Shown here: one piece after another, positions 31,715 through 41,141 of the stretch
Numbering within the stretch: position 1 is the first letter of the stretch
Layout: every line of letters begins with the position of its first letter
From: Clostridia bacterium
Lineage (GTDB): Bacteria > Bacillota > Clostridia > Oscillospirales > Feifaniaceae
NCBI GenBank assembly: GCA_017427525.1
Contig: JAFRSP010000070.1
Coordinates: forward strand, 35,063 to 99,062
DNA: 64,000 bases
Reading direction: 5' to 3'
The notes under the pieces: model-generated
Database searches by the model: none
What the model was told of the DNA's origin: nothing
What the model saw: the letters and a program-made list of their open reading frames with translations, nothing else
Translations under genes and position numbers: made by a program

Positions 31715-34351
31715 ATGGCAAAAGAGCTCAAAAAGGTCTATGAGCCACAGGAAGTGGAAGACCGACTGTATGCCCACTGGGAAAAGCACGGCTGTTTTAA
31801 GGCCGACAATCAAAGTAAGAAGGAGCCCTTTACCGTCGTAATTCCTCCGCCCAATGTAACGGGACAGCTCCACATGGGGCATGCGATGGATGAGACGATC
31901 CAGGATATTCTGATTCGATACAAGAAGCTGCGCGGCTATGAAACGCTGTGGCTTCCCGGAACCGACCACGCCGGCATCGCTACCCAGATCAAGGTGGAGG
32001 AGATGCTGCGGAAGGAAGGACTGACGCGTTACGACCTGGGGAGAGATGCCTTCCTGGAGCGTGTGTGGGCCTGGAAGGAGAAATATGGTTCCACGATCAT
32101 CAATCAGCTGAAAAAGCTGGGCAGCGCCTGCGACTGGAGCCGCGAACGCTTTACCATGGATGAGGGATGCTCGGACGCGGTGCGCAAGGTGTTTGTCGAC
32201 CTGTATGAAAAGGGCCTGATCTATCAGGGTAACCGCATCATCAACTGGTGCCCCAACTGCAAGACCGCGCTGTCTGACGTTGAGGTGGAATATACCGAAA
32301 AGGCCGGAAAGCTGTGGCATATCAAGTATGCCATCAAGGACAGCGACGAGACCATCGTGTGCGCCACCACCCGCCCCGAAACCATGCTGGGCGACTCTGG
32401 CATTGCCGTGAACCCCAAGGATGCGCGGTATACCCATTTGATCGGGAGAACGGCGATCCTGCCGCTGGTGGGAAGAGAGATCCCCATCTTTGCCGACGAA
32501 TACGTGGAGATGGAGTTCGGCACCGGCTGCGTCAAGGTCACCCCGTCGCACGACCCCAACGACTTCGAGATGGGGAAAAACCACGGGCTGGAGTTCATCC
32601 TGGTGATCGACGAAGAAGGAAAGATGACGGCCGGATGCGGAAAGTACGCGGGGCTTGACCGCTATGAAGCCCGCCGCCGCGTGGTGGAAGACCTCGAGGT
32701 TCAGGGACTGTTGGTCAAGGTGGAAGACCTGCCCCACAATGTCGGCGTCTGCTACCGCTGCGGCACCGATGTGGAGCCCATGACCTCGACCCAGTGGTTC
32801 GTCAAGATGAAGCCTCTGGCCGAGCCGGCCATTGAGGCGGTGCGCAAGGGCGACATCCGGTTTGTGCCGGCCCGCTTTGAAAACACCTATTTCAACTGGA
32901 TGGAAAATGTGCGGGATTGGTGCATTTCCCGTCAGCTCTGGTGGGGTCACCGCATTCCCGCCTTCTACTGTGATGCCTGCGGAAAAATGTTTGTCAGCAG
33001 GGAAGACCTTGAGATCTGTCCCGACTGCGGAGCGCCGCTGCGCCGCGACGAAGATGTGCTCGACACCTGGTTCTCCTCGGCGCTCTGGCCCTTCTCCACG
33101 CTCGGCTGGCCGGAGAAGACCGATGATCTCGCCTACTTCTATCCCACCAGCGTGCTGGTGACGGGCTACGATATCATCTTCTTCTGGGTCGCCCGCATGA
33201 TCTTTTCGGGACTCGAACATGTGGGGGAAAAGCCCTTCTCCGACGTGCTGATCCACGGTCTGGTGCGGGATGCGCAGGGCAGAAAGATGAGCAAGTCGCT
33301 GGGCAACGGCATCGATCCGCTGGAAGTGATCCAGCTCTACGGGGCCGACGCGCTGCGCTTTACCTTAGTGACGGGGAACTCCCCCGGCAACGACACCCGC
33401 TTCAGCATGGACAAGGTGGAGGCCTCCAGAAACTTTGCCAACAAGATTTGGAACGCCTCCCGCTTCGTGCTTATGAACCTCGAGGTCGGGAGCACCGAGC
33501 TGCCGCCCCTCGATCAGCTTGAGCCGGAGGACAAGTGGATCCTCTCCAAGATGAACCGTCTGGTGGAAGAGGTCACCGAAAATCTCGAAAGCTATGATCT
33601 GGGAGTTGCCCTGGCGAAGCTCTACGATTTCTTCTGGGACAGCTTCTGTGATTGGTATATCGAGCTCTGCAAAGCCCGACTCTTTGCGGAAGACGACAAC
33701 ATAGAGACCAAGCTGGCCGCTCAGAGTGTGCTGGTCCATGTGCTCTTTGTTGCACTGCGGCTGCTGCATCCCTTTATGCCCTTTATCACTGAGGAGCTCT
33801 ATCTCTCCATCCCGCATGAGAAGGAGAGCATCATGTTTGAGAGCTGGCCAGAGCCCGATCCGGCCCTGAATTTTGCGGCCGACGAGGCGCACATGGAGAA
33901 AATCATGGCGGCCATCGTGGCCATTCGCGCCCGCCGCTCCGAGATGAACGTTGCCCCCTCCCGCAAGGCCGCTCTCTATATCGAAACCGAAGAGAAAGAC
34001 CTCTTCGCCGCGGGAGTCCCCTTCTTCCTCCGCTTGGCGTCGGCCAGCGAAGTCTTTTTCACGGCTCCTCCGGAAGACGTTGTCACCATCGTCACCGACG
34101 GGGCGCGGCTCTTCATCCCGCTGGGCGATCTGGTGGATTTCAAGGCTGAGCTCGCCCGTCTCGGCAACGAGAAGAAGAAGCTCCTCAAGGAACTTGAGCG
34201 AGTGGCCTCCAAGCTGGGGAACCCGGGCTTTGTGGCAAAGGCTCCCGCTGCCGTGATCGAGGAGGAGCGCCGCAAAGAGGAGAAATTCAAAGAGATGCTG
34301 GCTCGCGTGGAGCAATCCATTTCCGCGATGGAAGGCAAAGCGGCACAGTAA
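31715..34351 (+). CDS. valS: Valyl-tRNA synthetase
   Basis: Charges tRNA-Val; 878 residues. Class I motifs [14 protein letters not shown] (HIGH) and KMSKSLGN, the CP1 editing domain around [10 protein letters not shown] and [13 protein letters not shown], zinc-type cysteine pairs (CDACG, CPDCG), [11 protein letters not shown] typical of ValRS, and a C-terminal coiled coil (about 810-875). GTG 31712 and ATG 31715 are adjacent; the ATG is favoured by the spacing from GGAGG at 31701. Confidence 0.97.
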   Translation: MAKELKKVYEPQEVEDRLYAHWEKHGCFKADNQSKKEPFTVVIPPPNVTGQLHMGHAMDETIQDILIRYKKLRGYETLWLPGTDHAGIATQIKVEEMLRKEGLTRYDLGRDAFLERVWAWKEKYGSTIINQLKKLGSACDWSRERFTMDEGCSDAVRKVFVDLYEKGLIYQGNRIINWCPNCKTALSDVEVEYTEKAGKLWHIKYAIKDSDETIVCATTRPETMLGDSGIAVNPKDARYTHLIGRTAILPLVGREIPIFADEYVEMEFGTGCVKVTPSHDPNDFEMGKNHGLEFILVIDEEGKMTAGCGKYAGLDRYEARRRVVEDLEVQGLLVKVEDLPHNVGVCYRCGTDVEPMTSTQWFVKMKPLAEPAIEAVRKGDIRFVPARFENTYFNWMENVRDWCISRQLWWGHRIPAFYCDACGKMFVSREDLEICPDCGAPLRRDEDVLDTWFSSALWPFSTLGWPEKTDDLAYFYPTSVLVTGYDIIFFWVARMIFSGLEHVGEKPFSDVLIHGLVRDAQGRKMSKSLGNGIDPLEVIQLYGADALRFTLVTGNSPGNDTRFSMDKVEASRNFANKIWNASRFVLMNLEVGSTELPPLDQLEPEDKWILSKMNRLVEEVTENLESYDLGVALAKLYDFFWDSFCDWYIELCKARLFAEDDNIETKLAAQSVLVHVLFVALRLLHPFMPFITEELYLSIPHEKESIMFESWPEPDPALNFAADEAHMEKIMAAIVAIRARRSEMNVAPSRKAALYIETEEKDLFAAGVPFFLRLASASEVFFTAPPEDVVTIVTDGARLFIPLGDLVDFKAELARLGNEKKKLLKELERVASKLGNPGFVAKAPAAVIEEERRKEEKFKEMLARVEQSISAMEGKAAQ

Positions 34352-34370
34352 GGTTTCCGGCAGGAATACC

Positions 34371-34414
34371 CCGCCCGGAGGCGCAGGTCCGCGCCTCCGG
34401 GCGGCGCTTGTTTT
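34371..34414 (+). terminator. Terminator of valS
   Basis: CCGCCCGGAGGCGC/GCGCCTCCGGGCGG, a 14-bp stem with a 6-base loop, followed by CGCTTGTTTT. Confidence 0.75.
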
Positions 34415-34477
34415 GTCTGTTGTGCCTGCAGCCCCGCATGGGCGGAGGCTGATTTTCAAGGGAGGTGTCAAACCGAT

Positions 34478-35776
34478 ATGACACGAGATGAGGCGGTCGC
34501 CGCCATTCATTCCTCCTACAGACCGGCAGGGAGAGACGGCCACAAACGCATTCGCTGTCTGCTCGAACTGCTGGGCAATCCGCAGGATACGCTCCGCTTT
34601 GTCCACATCACAGGGACGAACGGGAAGGGCTCCACCGCCGCGATGCTGGACAGCATTCTGTGCGCCGCGGGGTATTGCACGGGGCGGTTTGTCTCGCCCT
34701 ATCTGGAGCGTTTCGAGGAGCGCATCACCGTGAACGGAGAGCAGATTCCCGAAGCGGCGCTGGTCTCCTGCCTAAAGACGGTACAGTCCGCCGTGCCTGA
34801 GCTTGAACGCCGCGGGCACACCCCACCCAGTGAGTTTGAAACCGTGTTTGCCATCGCGCTGCTGCATTATCAAAAGGAACAGTGCGACATTGTGGTGCTG
34901 GAGGCGGGGATCGGCGGCTCCCGGGATATCACGAATCTCATCCAAACGCCGGAGGCGGCCGTGATCACCTCAGTCTCCCTCGACCATACCAAGCAGCTTG
35001 GCGCCACTCTGGCCGATATTGCCAAAGACAAGGCCGGCATCATCAAGCAGGGGGGGAGAGCGGTGGTCTACCCCGTGCAGGAGCTTGAGGCAGCCAACAT
35101 GATCGCACTGCATGCTTTTGGACAGAAGGCGGAGCTGATCGTTCCCGATCCCTCGCAGTTGGAGGTGACCTATGCCAGCCTTGAGGGCAACGCATTCACC
35201 TACCGCGGGGAATTCTATGAGCTGCCGCTGGCGGGGATGCACCAGCCGCTCAATGCCGTCACGGTACTTGAAACGGTGGAGGTTCTGCGAAACCGCGGTT
35301 TTGATCTCCCCTATCAAGCAGTGAGGGCGGGGCTTGACCGGGTGCGCTTCCCCGGCAGGCTGGAGCTGGTGGGAGAAGCCCCTATCCGCGTGGTCGACGG
35401 GGGCCACAACCCGGGTGGGATGGAGGCCCTTTCCCGCGCAGTGGAACAGCTTTTGCGGCCTGAGGTGAACCGCCTGATCGTGGTTTTCGGCATGATGGCG
35501 GATAAGGCGTGGCAGCCCTGTCTGCAAACGGCGGCAAAGATGGCCGACGTGCTGATCCTGACCACGCCGGCCGATCAGAGGGCCTTGAATCCCGAGGAGG
35601 CAAAACCGTGCTCTCCCTGTCCCGATACCAGGGTCGAAAAGGATCCTCGTGCGGCGCTGGCGCTGGCGAGACGGCTTGCCGGCGAGCAGGATGGGATTTT
35701 GGTCTGCGGTTCGATCTATCTGGCAGGCGAACTGCGCGGGACGCTGGCGCAGGACGAAACCGTGTCCGACGCTTAG
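34478..35776 (+). CDS. folC: Folylpolyglutamate / dihydrofolate synthase
   Basis: Adds glutamate to dihydropteroate or folates using ATP; 432 residues. Mur-ligase features: HITGTNGKGSTAAML (P-loop), SPYLERFEERITVNG, GIGGSRDITN, SVSLDHTKQLG, and VDGGHNPGGM with the C-terminal domain histidine. ATG 34478 follows GGAGGTG. It is followed by an intrinsic terminator, so it is likely a single-gene unit after valS, though valS-folC order is common. Confidence 0.94.
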   Translation: MTRDEAVAAIHSSYRPAGRDGHKRIRCLLELLGNPQDTLRFVHITGTNGKGSTAAMLDSILCAAGYCTGRFVSPYLERFEERITVNGEQIPEAALVSCLKTVQSAVPELERRGHTPPSEFETVFAIALLHYQKEQCDIVVLEAGIGGSRDITNLIQTPEAAVITSVSLDHTKQLGATLADIAKDKAGIIKQGGRAVVYPVQELEAANMIALHAFGQKAELIVPDPSQLEVTYASLEGNAFTYRGEFYELPLAGMHQPLNAVTVLETVEVLRNRGFDLPYQAVRAGLDRVRFPGRLELVGEAPIRVVDGGHNPGGMEALSRAVEQLLRPEVNRLIVVFGMMADKAWQPCLQTAAKMADVLILTTPADQRALNPEEAKPCSPCPDTRVEKDPRAALALARRLAGEQDGILVCGSIYLAGELRGTLAQDETVSDA

Positions 35777-35845
35777 GAAAAGCGCGAGACTGCATGTGAA
35801 AAACAGGTTTTCTCAACACGATCCGTCGAAAAACGACGGAGAACA

Positions 35846-35883
35846 AGAGGTATCATGGAACTATCCGTGATCCCTCTTTTTTT
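35846..35883 (+). terminator. Terminator between folC and spoIIA
   Basis: AGAGG(t)ATCA(t)GGA pairs with TCC(g)TGAT(c)CCTCT (35846-35877) and is followed by TTTTTTT. A second small hairpin CCGTCG/CGACGG lies just before it (about 35823-35839). Confidence 0.8.
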
Positions 35884-35944
35884 GTGCGCAAAAGCGGACA
35901 GACTGCCTGCACGGCAGAGAGAACACACCGAAAGGGGCGAGAGA

Positions 35945-36265
35945 ATGAATCTGAAGCTGATGGAGGAAAACGGGGTGTTGGTGGCGGCGGTTGCCGGTGA
36001 GATCGATCACCACAGCGCAGTGCTGCTGCGTGAGAAGGTGGATCGGCAGATTGCCGCACGTCGGCCGAGAAAGCTCTGCATCGATCTGTCGGGCGTCAGC
36101 TTTATGGACAGCTCGGGGCTGGGCTTTATCATGGGGCGCTATCGGAATATGGCAGGCTTGGGCGGCGAAGTGAGCGTCAAGGGGGCACAGGGCCGCATCG
36201 AAGCGGTTTTGCAGATGTCGGGGGCTTACCGCTATGTCAGAAAGGCAGAGGAGGAAAATACATGA
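35945..36265 (+). CDS. spoIIAA: Anti-sigma F factor antagonist SpoIIAA
   Basis: A 106-residue STAS-domain protein that, when dephosphorylated, pulls the anti-sigma factor SpoIIAB off sigma F in the forespore. The phosphorylation motif is FMDSSGLGFIMGRY, with Ser56 the probable phosphosite. ATG 35945 follows GAAAGGGG; an in-frame extension to 35855 is rejected since it would start inside a terminator hairpin. Overlaps spoIIAB by 4 bases. Confidence 0.95.
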   Translation: MNLKLMEENGVLVAAVAGEIDHHSAVLLREKVDRQIAARRPRKLCIDLSGVSFMDSSGLGFIMGRYRNMAGLGGEVSVKGAQGRIEAVLQMSGAYRYVRKAEEENT

Positions 36266-36690
36266 TAAAAGGGAACAATTCGGTCAAGCTGACCCTTCCG
36301 GCGATCTCGATCAACGAAAGCTATGCCCGCGTGGCGGCTGCGGCGCTGGCGGCGCAGGCAGACCCCACCATCGAGCAGATCGCTGATATCAAAACGGCGG
36401 TGAGCGAAGCTGTGACGAATGTCATTGTCCACGCCTATCGCGGAATGCCGGCAGGGAAGGTATACATCACAATGAAACTTGATGAAAAGGGGATTTTCAC
36501 CGTGACGGTGCGGGACACCGGCTGCGGAATCGAGGATATCGGCCGCGCCAGGGAGCCCTGCTTTACCACGGCGCCGGCCGAGGAGCGCAGCGGCATGGGG
36601 TTTTCGATCATGGAGACCTTCATGGATTCGCTTCGGGTGCGTTCCCGCCCTGGGCGGGGCACCACCGTAACCATGATCAAGAGGCTTTGA
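36262..36690 (+). CDS. spoIIAB: Anti-sigma F factor / serine kinase SpoIIAB
   Basis: A 142-residue GHKL-type kinase that holds sigma F inactive and phosphorylates SpoIIAA. The ATP-binding N-box EAVTNVIVHAYRG, the G1 box RDTGCGIED and the lid/G2 region SGMGFSIMETFMD are present. Starts at an ATGA overlap with spoIIAA and ends one base before sigF. Confidence 0.95.
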   Translation: MIKGNNSVKLTLPAISINESYARVAAAALAAQADPTIEQIADIKTAVSEAVTNVIVHAYRGMPAGKVYITMKLDEKGIFTVTVRDTGCGIEDIGRAREPCFTTAPAEERSGMGFSIMETFMDSLRVRSRPGRGTTVTMIKRL

Positions 36691-36691
36691 A

Positions 36692-37411
36692 ATGGAGGAG
36701 GCAAGAACCCGCAGAGCCCTTCTTCTGCGCGCGGCAAAAGGGGGAGACCGCGCGGCAATGGAGGCCTTTTACGAGGAGAATCAGGGGCTGATCCGCATGG
36801 TGACCGCCCGCTTTCTGGGGCGGGACGCCGAGTATGAGGATCTGTTTCAGGTGGCCTGCATGGCTTTTGTGAAGGCAGTATCCGGCTTTGACCTCGAAGC
36901 CGGCATGCAGTTTTCTACCTATGCCGTGCCGGTGATGCTGGGGGAACTGCGGCGCTATTTCCGGGATAACGGCGCGATCCGGGTCAGCCGCACGATCAAG
37001 GAGCAGGCCCGTCGGCTGTCGGCGCTGCGGGAGGAACTGTCCGGAACGCTCGGACGAGAGCCGACCATAGGAGAACTGGCCGATCGTGCCGGAATGGAAC
37101 GGGAAGCGGCGGCACTGGCGCTGGATTCCCTCCTTCCCGTCCTCTCGCTCTCCGGCGGGATCGAGGAGGAGGGCCTGCCGCTGTTGGAGCGATTGGGAGA
37201 AGATCTCACAGAGAGCATGGAGGACAGGGCCGCAGTGAGAATGGCGCTCGAAAAGCTGCCGGAGCGTCAAAGAAAGCTGGTGCTTCTGCGCTACTGCCGC
37301 AGTAAAACCCAGCAGGAAACGGCGGCCCTGCTCGGCATCTCGCAGGTGCAGGTCTCGCGCTTGGAGCGCAGGGCCTTAGAGGCGCTGCGGACACTGCTGG
37401 CAAGCAGTTGA
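36692..37411 (+). CDS. sigF: RNA polymerase sporulation sigma factor SigF
   Basis: Forespore-specific sigma factor, 239 residues. Region 2 is AEYEDLFQVACMAFVKAVSGFD with FSTYAVPVMLGELRRYFRD; region 3 has SRTIKEQARRLSALRE; region 4 ends with TQQETAALLGISQVQVSRLERRAL. Third gene of the classical spoIIAA-spoIIAB-sigF operon, starting one base after spoIIAB, with AAGAGG inside the spoIIAB end as its ribosome site. Followed by a terminator. Confidence 0.95.
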   Translation: MEEARTRRALLLRAAKGGDRAAMEAFYEENQGLIRMVTARFLGRDAEYEDLFQVACMAFVKAVSGFDLEAGMQFSTYAVPVMLGELRRYFRDNGAIRVSRTIKEQARRLSALREELSGTLGREPTIGELADRAGMEREAAALALDSLLPVLSLSGGIEEEGLPLLERLGEDLTESMEDRAAVRMALEKLPERQRKLVLLRYCRSKTQQETAALLGISQVQVSRLERRALEALRTLLASS

Positions 37412-37453
37412 CTGCCTTTAAACGGACATAGTGGGTAGCGTCCCATGCATCTC

Positions 37454-37508
37454 AAATCAAACGGGGGCTTGCGCAAAAAAGAGGGCGCAGGCTCTCGCTT
37501 GATTTTTT
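37454..37508 (+). terminator. Terminator of the spoIIA operon
   Basis: Outer AAATCAA/TTGATTT and inner GCTTGCGC/GCGCAGGC pairs, ending in TTTTTT. Confidence 0.65.
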
Positions 37509-37625
37509 GCAAGAGAAAACAGGGGAGGAGCCGCTTTTGTTTCAAGGGAGGCTTGGGGACAAGGAAAAGTAACGCAGACGGAGGGAAACCAGGAGCAGAA
37601 GGGCAGTAAAATGGGTGAAGGAAGA

Positions 37626-37654
37626 TTGCTTTTCGAGTCGAAATACGATATAAT
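37626..37654 (+). promoter_or_regulatory. Upstream promoter of pcrA
   Basis: TTGCTT (37626-37631), 17-base spacer, TATAAT (37649-37654). The preceding stretch 37509-37625 shows nothing further. Confidence 0.6.
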
Positions 37655-37706
37655 TATGATGTTTTGTAATTGGCAGGAAACAGCCGTTTGCGCACAGATT
37701 TTTCTA

Positions 37707-37735
37707 TTGTAAGGGCGGCAAACGCCTGCTATACT
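37707..37735 (+). promoter_or_regulatory. Downstream promoter of pcrA, with structured leader
   Basis: TTGTAA (37707-37712), 17-base spacer, TATACT (37730-37735). Its leader carries a GC-rich hairpin CGCCGCG/CGCGGCG (about 37752-37790) before the pcrA ribosome site. Confidence 0.6.
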
Positions 37736-37828
37736 GAAAGGTACGAATCAGCGCCGCGAAACTGTGGGGCTCTGCCCGCGCAGCGCGGCGTTTCGGGTGA
37801 TAAACGACGAAAGAAGGAGGGATTGGCC

Positions 37829-40222
37829 GTGTCAACGCTGGAAGAGCGGTATCTCGCCGCAAAGCGGCGCATCATCGAAGCACCCTATGCCGGGATGAAC
37901 GAGCAGCAGCTGTCCGCCGTGCTGGCGCCGGCCGACCCCATGCTGATTCTGGCGGGAGCGGGAAGCGGAAAAACCACGGTGCTGGTCAACCGTATCGCCT
38001 ATCTCCTTCGGTTTGGGCCGGTCTATCAGGATGAAACGGCGCCCGCCGACCTCAGCGAGGTGACGGTGGACTTCCTGGAGGAGTATGCAAAGGAACCCGA
38101 GCCGGAATGGGAGCAGCAGACCCTTTCGCTGATCGGCGCGCGTCCCGTGCGTCCTTGGACGGTGCTGGCCGTCACCTTCACGAACAAGGCTGCCAGAGAG
38201 CTCAAGGATCGTCTGACTACCCAGGTGGGCACCGGCGGACTCGAGGTATGGGCCGGCACCTTTCATTCGATCTGCGCGCGCATTTTGAGAAGGGATATCG
38301 ACCGCATCGGATACCCGAAGGATTTTACCATCTATGATACCGACGACGCCAAGCGGGTGATGAAAGAGTGCATCAGAGAGCTGGGGATCGACGAGAAGAA
38401 GAATCCGCCCGGCATGTTTTTGAATCTTATCAGCCGCGCGAAGGATGCGCTGCTGGGCCCCACCGAATATGCCGCCGAAGCGCAGGCGCAAAACGACTAC
38501 CAGAGAAGCCGTGTCGCCAGAGTGTATGAGCGATACCAGAGCAAGCTGGAGGCTGCGGGTGCGCTCGACTTCGACGATATGATCCGCCTCACCGTCAAGC
38601 TGCTCCGCAAAGATGAGGAGGTGCGCAGCTTCTATCAGCGCCGCTTTGCCTATATCATGGTGGATGAGTATCAGGATACGAACCATGCCCAGTTCGTCTT
38701 GACGGAATTGCTGGCAGGCGGCGGGGTGCTTATGGTGGTGGGCGACGACGATCAGTCGATCTACCACTTCCGGGGAGCGACCATCGAAAACATCCTGAGC
38801 TTTGAAAAGCGCCATCCGGACTGCCGTGTGGTGCGGCTCGAGCAGAATTATCGCTCCACTGGGACCATTCTCGACTGTGCCAACGGGACCATTGCCAACA
38901 ATCTGGGGCGCAAGGGCAAGCGGCTTTGGACCAAAAACGGCCGCGGTGAGCCGGCGCGGCTTTTCTATGCGGACGACGCCTACGACGAGGCCCGCTTCAT
39001 TGCCGACACAGTGCTCGACGCCTGTGTGAAAGAGGGGCGGGACTACAGCGATTTTGCCGTGCTGTATCGCACGAACGCGCAGTCGGCCGCCATCGAGGAG
39101 GCGCTGCTGAAGTCCGGCGTGCCCTACCGCATCTACGGGGGCATGAAGTTTTATGAGCGCAAAGAGGTCAAGGATGTGATCGCCTATCTCACGATCCTGG
39201 CCAACCCGCTCGACGATCTGCGTCTGCGCCGCGTTATCAACGAACCGAAGCGCGGCATCGGAGACGCCACTTTAAATCTGATGGAACAGCTTGCCTCCGC
39301 CGCGGGGCTTTCGCTGCTCCAGCTGGTGTGGAGGGTGGAAGAATTTCCCGATCTCTCCCGCCAGGCGGAGAAGCTCAAAAAGTTTGGAGAGCTCATTGAA
39401 GAGCTGCGGGAACTGGCAGATACGCTGCCGCCCTCCGAACTGCTCACGCAGGTGGTGGAGCGCACGGGATATCTCGAACAGCTGCGGCAGCAGGACGCGG
39501 CCGACGGGCGGGAACGCACGGCCAACCTCGATATGCTGGCGGAAAATATCCGAAACTACGAGGAGGAGACGGAAACCCCCACTCTTTCGGGATTTCTCGA
39601 GGGTGCCGCCTTGGCGACCGATCTGGATTCCTATGAAGAGGGCGCCGGAACTGTTTCGCTCATGACCATGCACTCGGCCAAGGGGCTGGAATTCCCGATC
39701 GTGTTTCTGGCGGGGATGGAGGAAGAACTCTTTCCCTCTGCAAGGGTGCTGTCCGAGCCTCTGGAACTCGAGGAGGAGCGCAGGCTCTGCTATGTGGCGA
39801 TCACGCGGGCCAAGCAGCGCCTCTATCTGACGGCGGCCAAGCAGCGCCGTACCTACAACATGACCCGTGAGACCCAGCTTTCCCGTTTTTTAAAGGAGAT
39901 TCCCCGAGAACTCATGGAGGATATCACGCCCGCCGCGCCCGTGAGCGCCGGACGGGCAAGGCCCGCCTTCGCTTCGCAGTCAGCTCCCTACCGCAGTTTT
40001 TCTGCCAACACCCGCTCGGCGCTGACGGGAAGGAGACGGGAGGAGCCGGAAGAAAAGTATTGCAGCGGGGAAGTCGTGACCCACAAAAAATTCGGTCGTG
40101 GGATCATCACAGAGGTGAAGGAGTCGGGCGGAGACCAGCTTTTGACCATTCTGTTTGAGGGTGTGGGCACCAAACTGCTCATGGCCCGATTTGCCGCCGC
40201 GATGATGAAGAAGGAGAGGTAA
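37829..40222 (+). CDS. pcrA: UvrD/PcrA-type ATP-dependent DNA helicase
   Basis: A 797-residue superfamily 1 3'-5' DNA helicase for repair and replication-conflict resolution. Motifs: Walker A AGAGSGKT (42-49), AVTFTNKAARELK (Ia), VDEYQDTNHAQ (II), GDDDQSIYHFRGA (III), LEQNYRST (IV), MTMHSAKGLEFP (V), CYVAITRAKQRLYLT (VI). An insertion of about 30 residues rich in Glu/Asp follows motif I. The C-terminal Tudor-like tail (KFGRGIITEVKESGGDQLL) is the RNA-polymerase-binding part of PcrA. Start GTG 37829 behind GAAGGAGG. Confidence 0.95.
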   Translation: MSTLEERYLAAKRRIIEAPYAGMNEQQLSAVLAPADPMLILAGAGSGKTTVLVNRIAYLLRFGPVYQDETAPADLSEVTVDFLEEYAKEPEPEWEQQTLSLIGARPVRPWTVLAVTFTNKAARELKDRLTTQVGTGGLEVWAGTFHSICARILRRDIDRIGYPKDFTIYDTDDAKRVMKECIRELGIDEKKNPPGMFLNLISRAKDALLGPTEYAAEAQAQNDYQRSRVARVYERYQSKLEAAGALDFDDMIRLTVKLLRKDEEVRSFYQRRFAYIMVDEYQDTNHAQFVLTELLAGGGVLMVVGDDDQSIYHFRGATIENILSFEKRHPDCRVVRLEQNYRSTGTILDCANGTIANNLGRKGKRLWTKNGRGEPARLFYADDAYDEARFIADTVLDACVKEGRDYSDFAVLYRTNAQSAAIEEALLKSGVPYRIYGGMKFYERKEVKDVIAYLTILANPLDDLRLRRVINEPKRGIGDATLNLMEQLASAAGLSLLQLVWRVEEFPDLSRQAEKLKKFGELIEELRELADTLPPSELLTQVVERTGYLEQLRQQDAADGRERTANLDMLAENIRNYEEETETPTLSGFLEGAALATDLDSYEEGAGTVSLMTMHSAKGLEFPIVFLAGMEEELFPSARVLSEPLELEEERRLCYVAITRAKQRLYLTAAKQRRTYNMTRETQLSRFLKEIPRELMEDITPAAPVSAGRARPAFASQSAPYRSFSANTRSALTGRRREEPEEKYCSGEVVTHKKFGRGIITEVKESGGDQLLTILFEGVGTKLLMARFAAAMMKKER

Positions 40223-40227
40223 GCAGC

Positions 40228-41085
40228 GTGCTTTTATCCGATCATTGGGAAGAATATCGAATTCTCGACACCTCGGGCGGGGAAAAACTCGAGGATTGGA
40301 ACGGACATATTCTGATTCGGCCCGATCCGCAGGTGATCTGGGATTCTCCCAAGCTTCACCCGATGTGGAAACGGGCCGAGGGGCACTATCGCCGCTCTTC
40401 CACCGGCGGCGGGCACTGGGAAGAGAGCCGCATGCCGGAAAGCTGGCGGATCCACTATCGCGATCTCACCTTTCAGTTAAAGCCCATGAATTTCAAGCAC
40501 ACGGGGCTCTTTCCTGAGCAGGCCTACAACTGGGATCTCTGCCGCTCGCTGATCGAAAAGGCGGGTCGGCCCATCTCGGTGCTCAACCTGTTTGCCTACA
40601 CGGGCGGGGCGACCGTCGCCTGTGCAAAAGCGGGGGCTTCGGTCTGTCATGTGGACGCGGCCAAGGGCATGGTGACCTGGGCGAAGGAAAACGCCGCGCT
40701 GTGTGGGTTGAAGGAGGCGCCCATTCGCTATATTGTGGACGACTGCAAGAAATTTGTGGAGAGGGAAATCCGCCGCGGACGCCGGTATGACGCCGTGATC
40801 ATGGATCCGCCCTCTTATGGGCGCGGGCCGACCGGTGAGGTCTGGAAGCTCGAGCAGGCGATCTACCCGTTTTTGGAACTGACGGCGCAGGTGCTCAGCG
40901 ATCAGCCGCTGTTTGTGCTGGTCAACTCTTACACAACAGGGCTTTCTCCTTCGGTGATGGCCTGTCTGCTGGATAAGACGGTATCGGTCCGATACGGAGG
41001 CAGAGTGTCTGCCGACGAACTGGGACTGCCGGTGGAAACCGGCCTGCCGCTGCCCTGCGGCAGCAGCGCCTACTGGATGCCTTGA
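40228..41085 (+). CDS. Class I SAM-dependent methyltransferase (RlmI/RlmK-like)
   Basis: A 285-residue methyltransferase of the rRNA m5C-type group. SAM-binding motif I is VLNLFAYTGGATVACAKAGA, motif II VCHVDAAKGMVTWAKENA, and the catalytic-loop motif is VIMDPPSYGRG (DPPSY). An N-terminal PUA domain, as in RlmI, is missing; instead there is a short beta-rich start. The start is GTG 40228 with AAGGAGAGG overlapping the pcrA stop, so it is cotranscribed with pcrA. The target is presumably 23S rRNA (inferred). Confidence 0.85.
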   Translation: MLLSDHWEEYRILDTSGGEKLEDWNGHILIRPDPQVIWDSPKLHPMWKRAEGHYRRSSTGGGHWEESRMPESWRIHYRDLTFQLKPMNFKHTGLFPEQAYNWDLCRSLIEKAGRPISVLNLFAYTGGATVACAKAGASVCHVDAAKGMVTWAKENAALCGLKEAPIRYIVDDCKKFVEREIRRGRRYDAVIMDPPSYGRGPTGEVWKLEQAIYPFLELTAQVLSDQPLFVLVNSYTTGLSPSVMACLLDKTVSVRYGGRVSADELGLPVETGLPLPCGSSAYWMP

Positions 41086-41141
41086 GAACCTCTGCATGAC
41101 CGCGCAGATGCGGTTTGCGAAGGTGAGAGGAGGAAGCGCTC

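Noticed and set aside
31679..33256. 525-codon minus-strand frame opposite valS
   Set aside because: Antisense shadow of valyl-tRNA synthetase.
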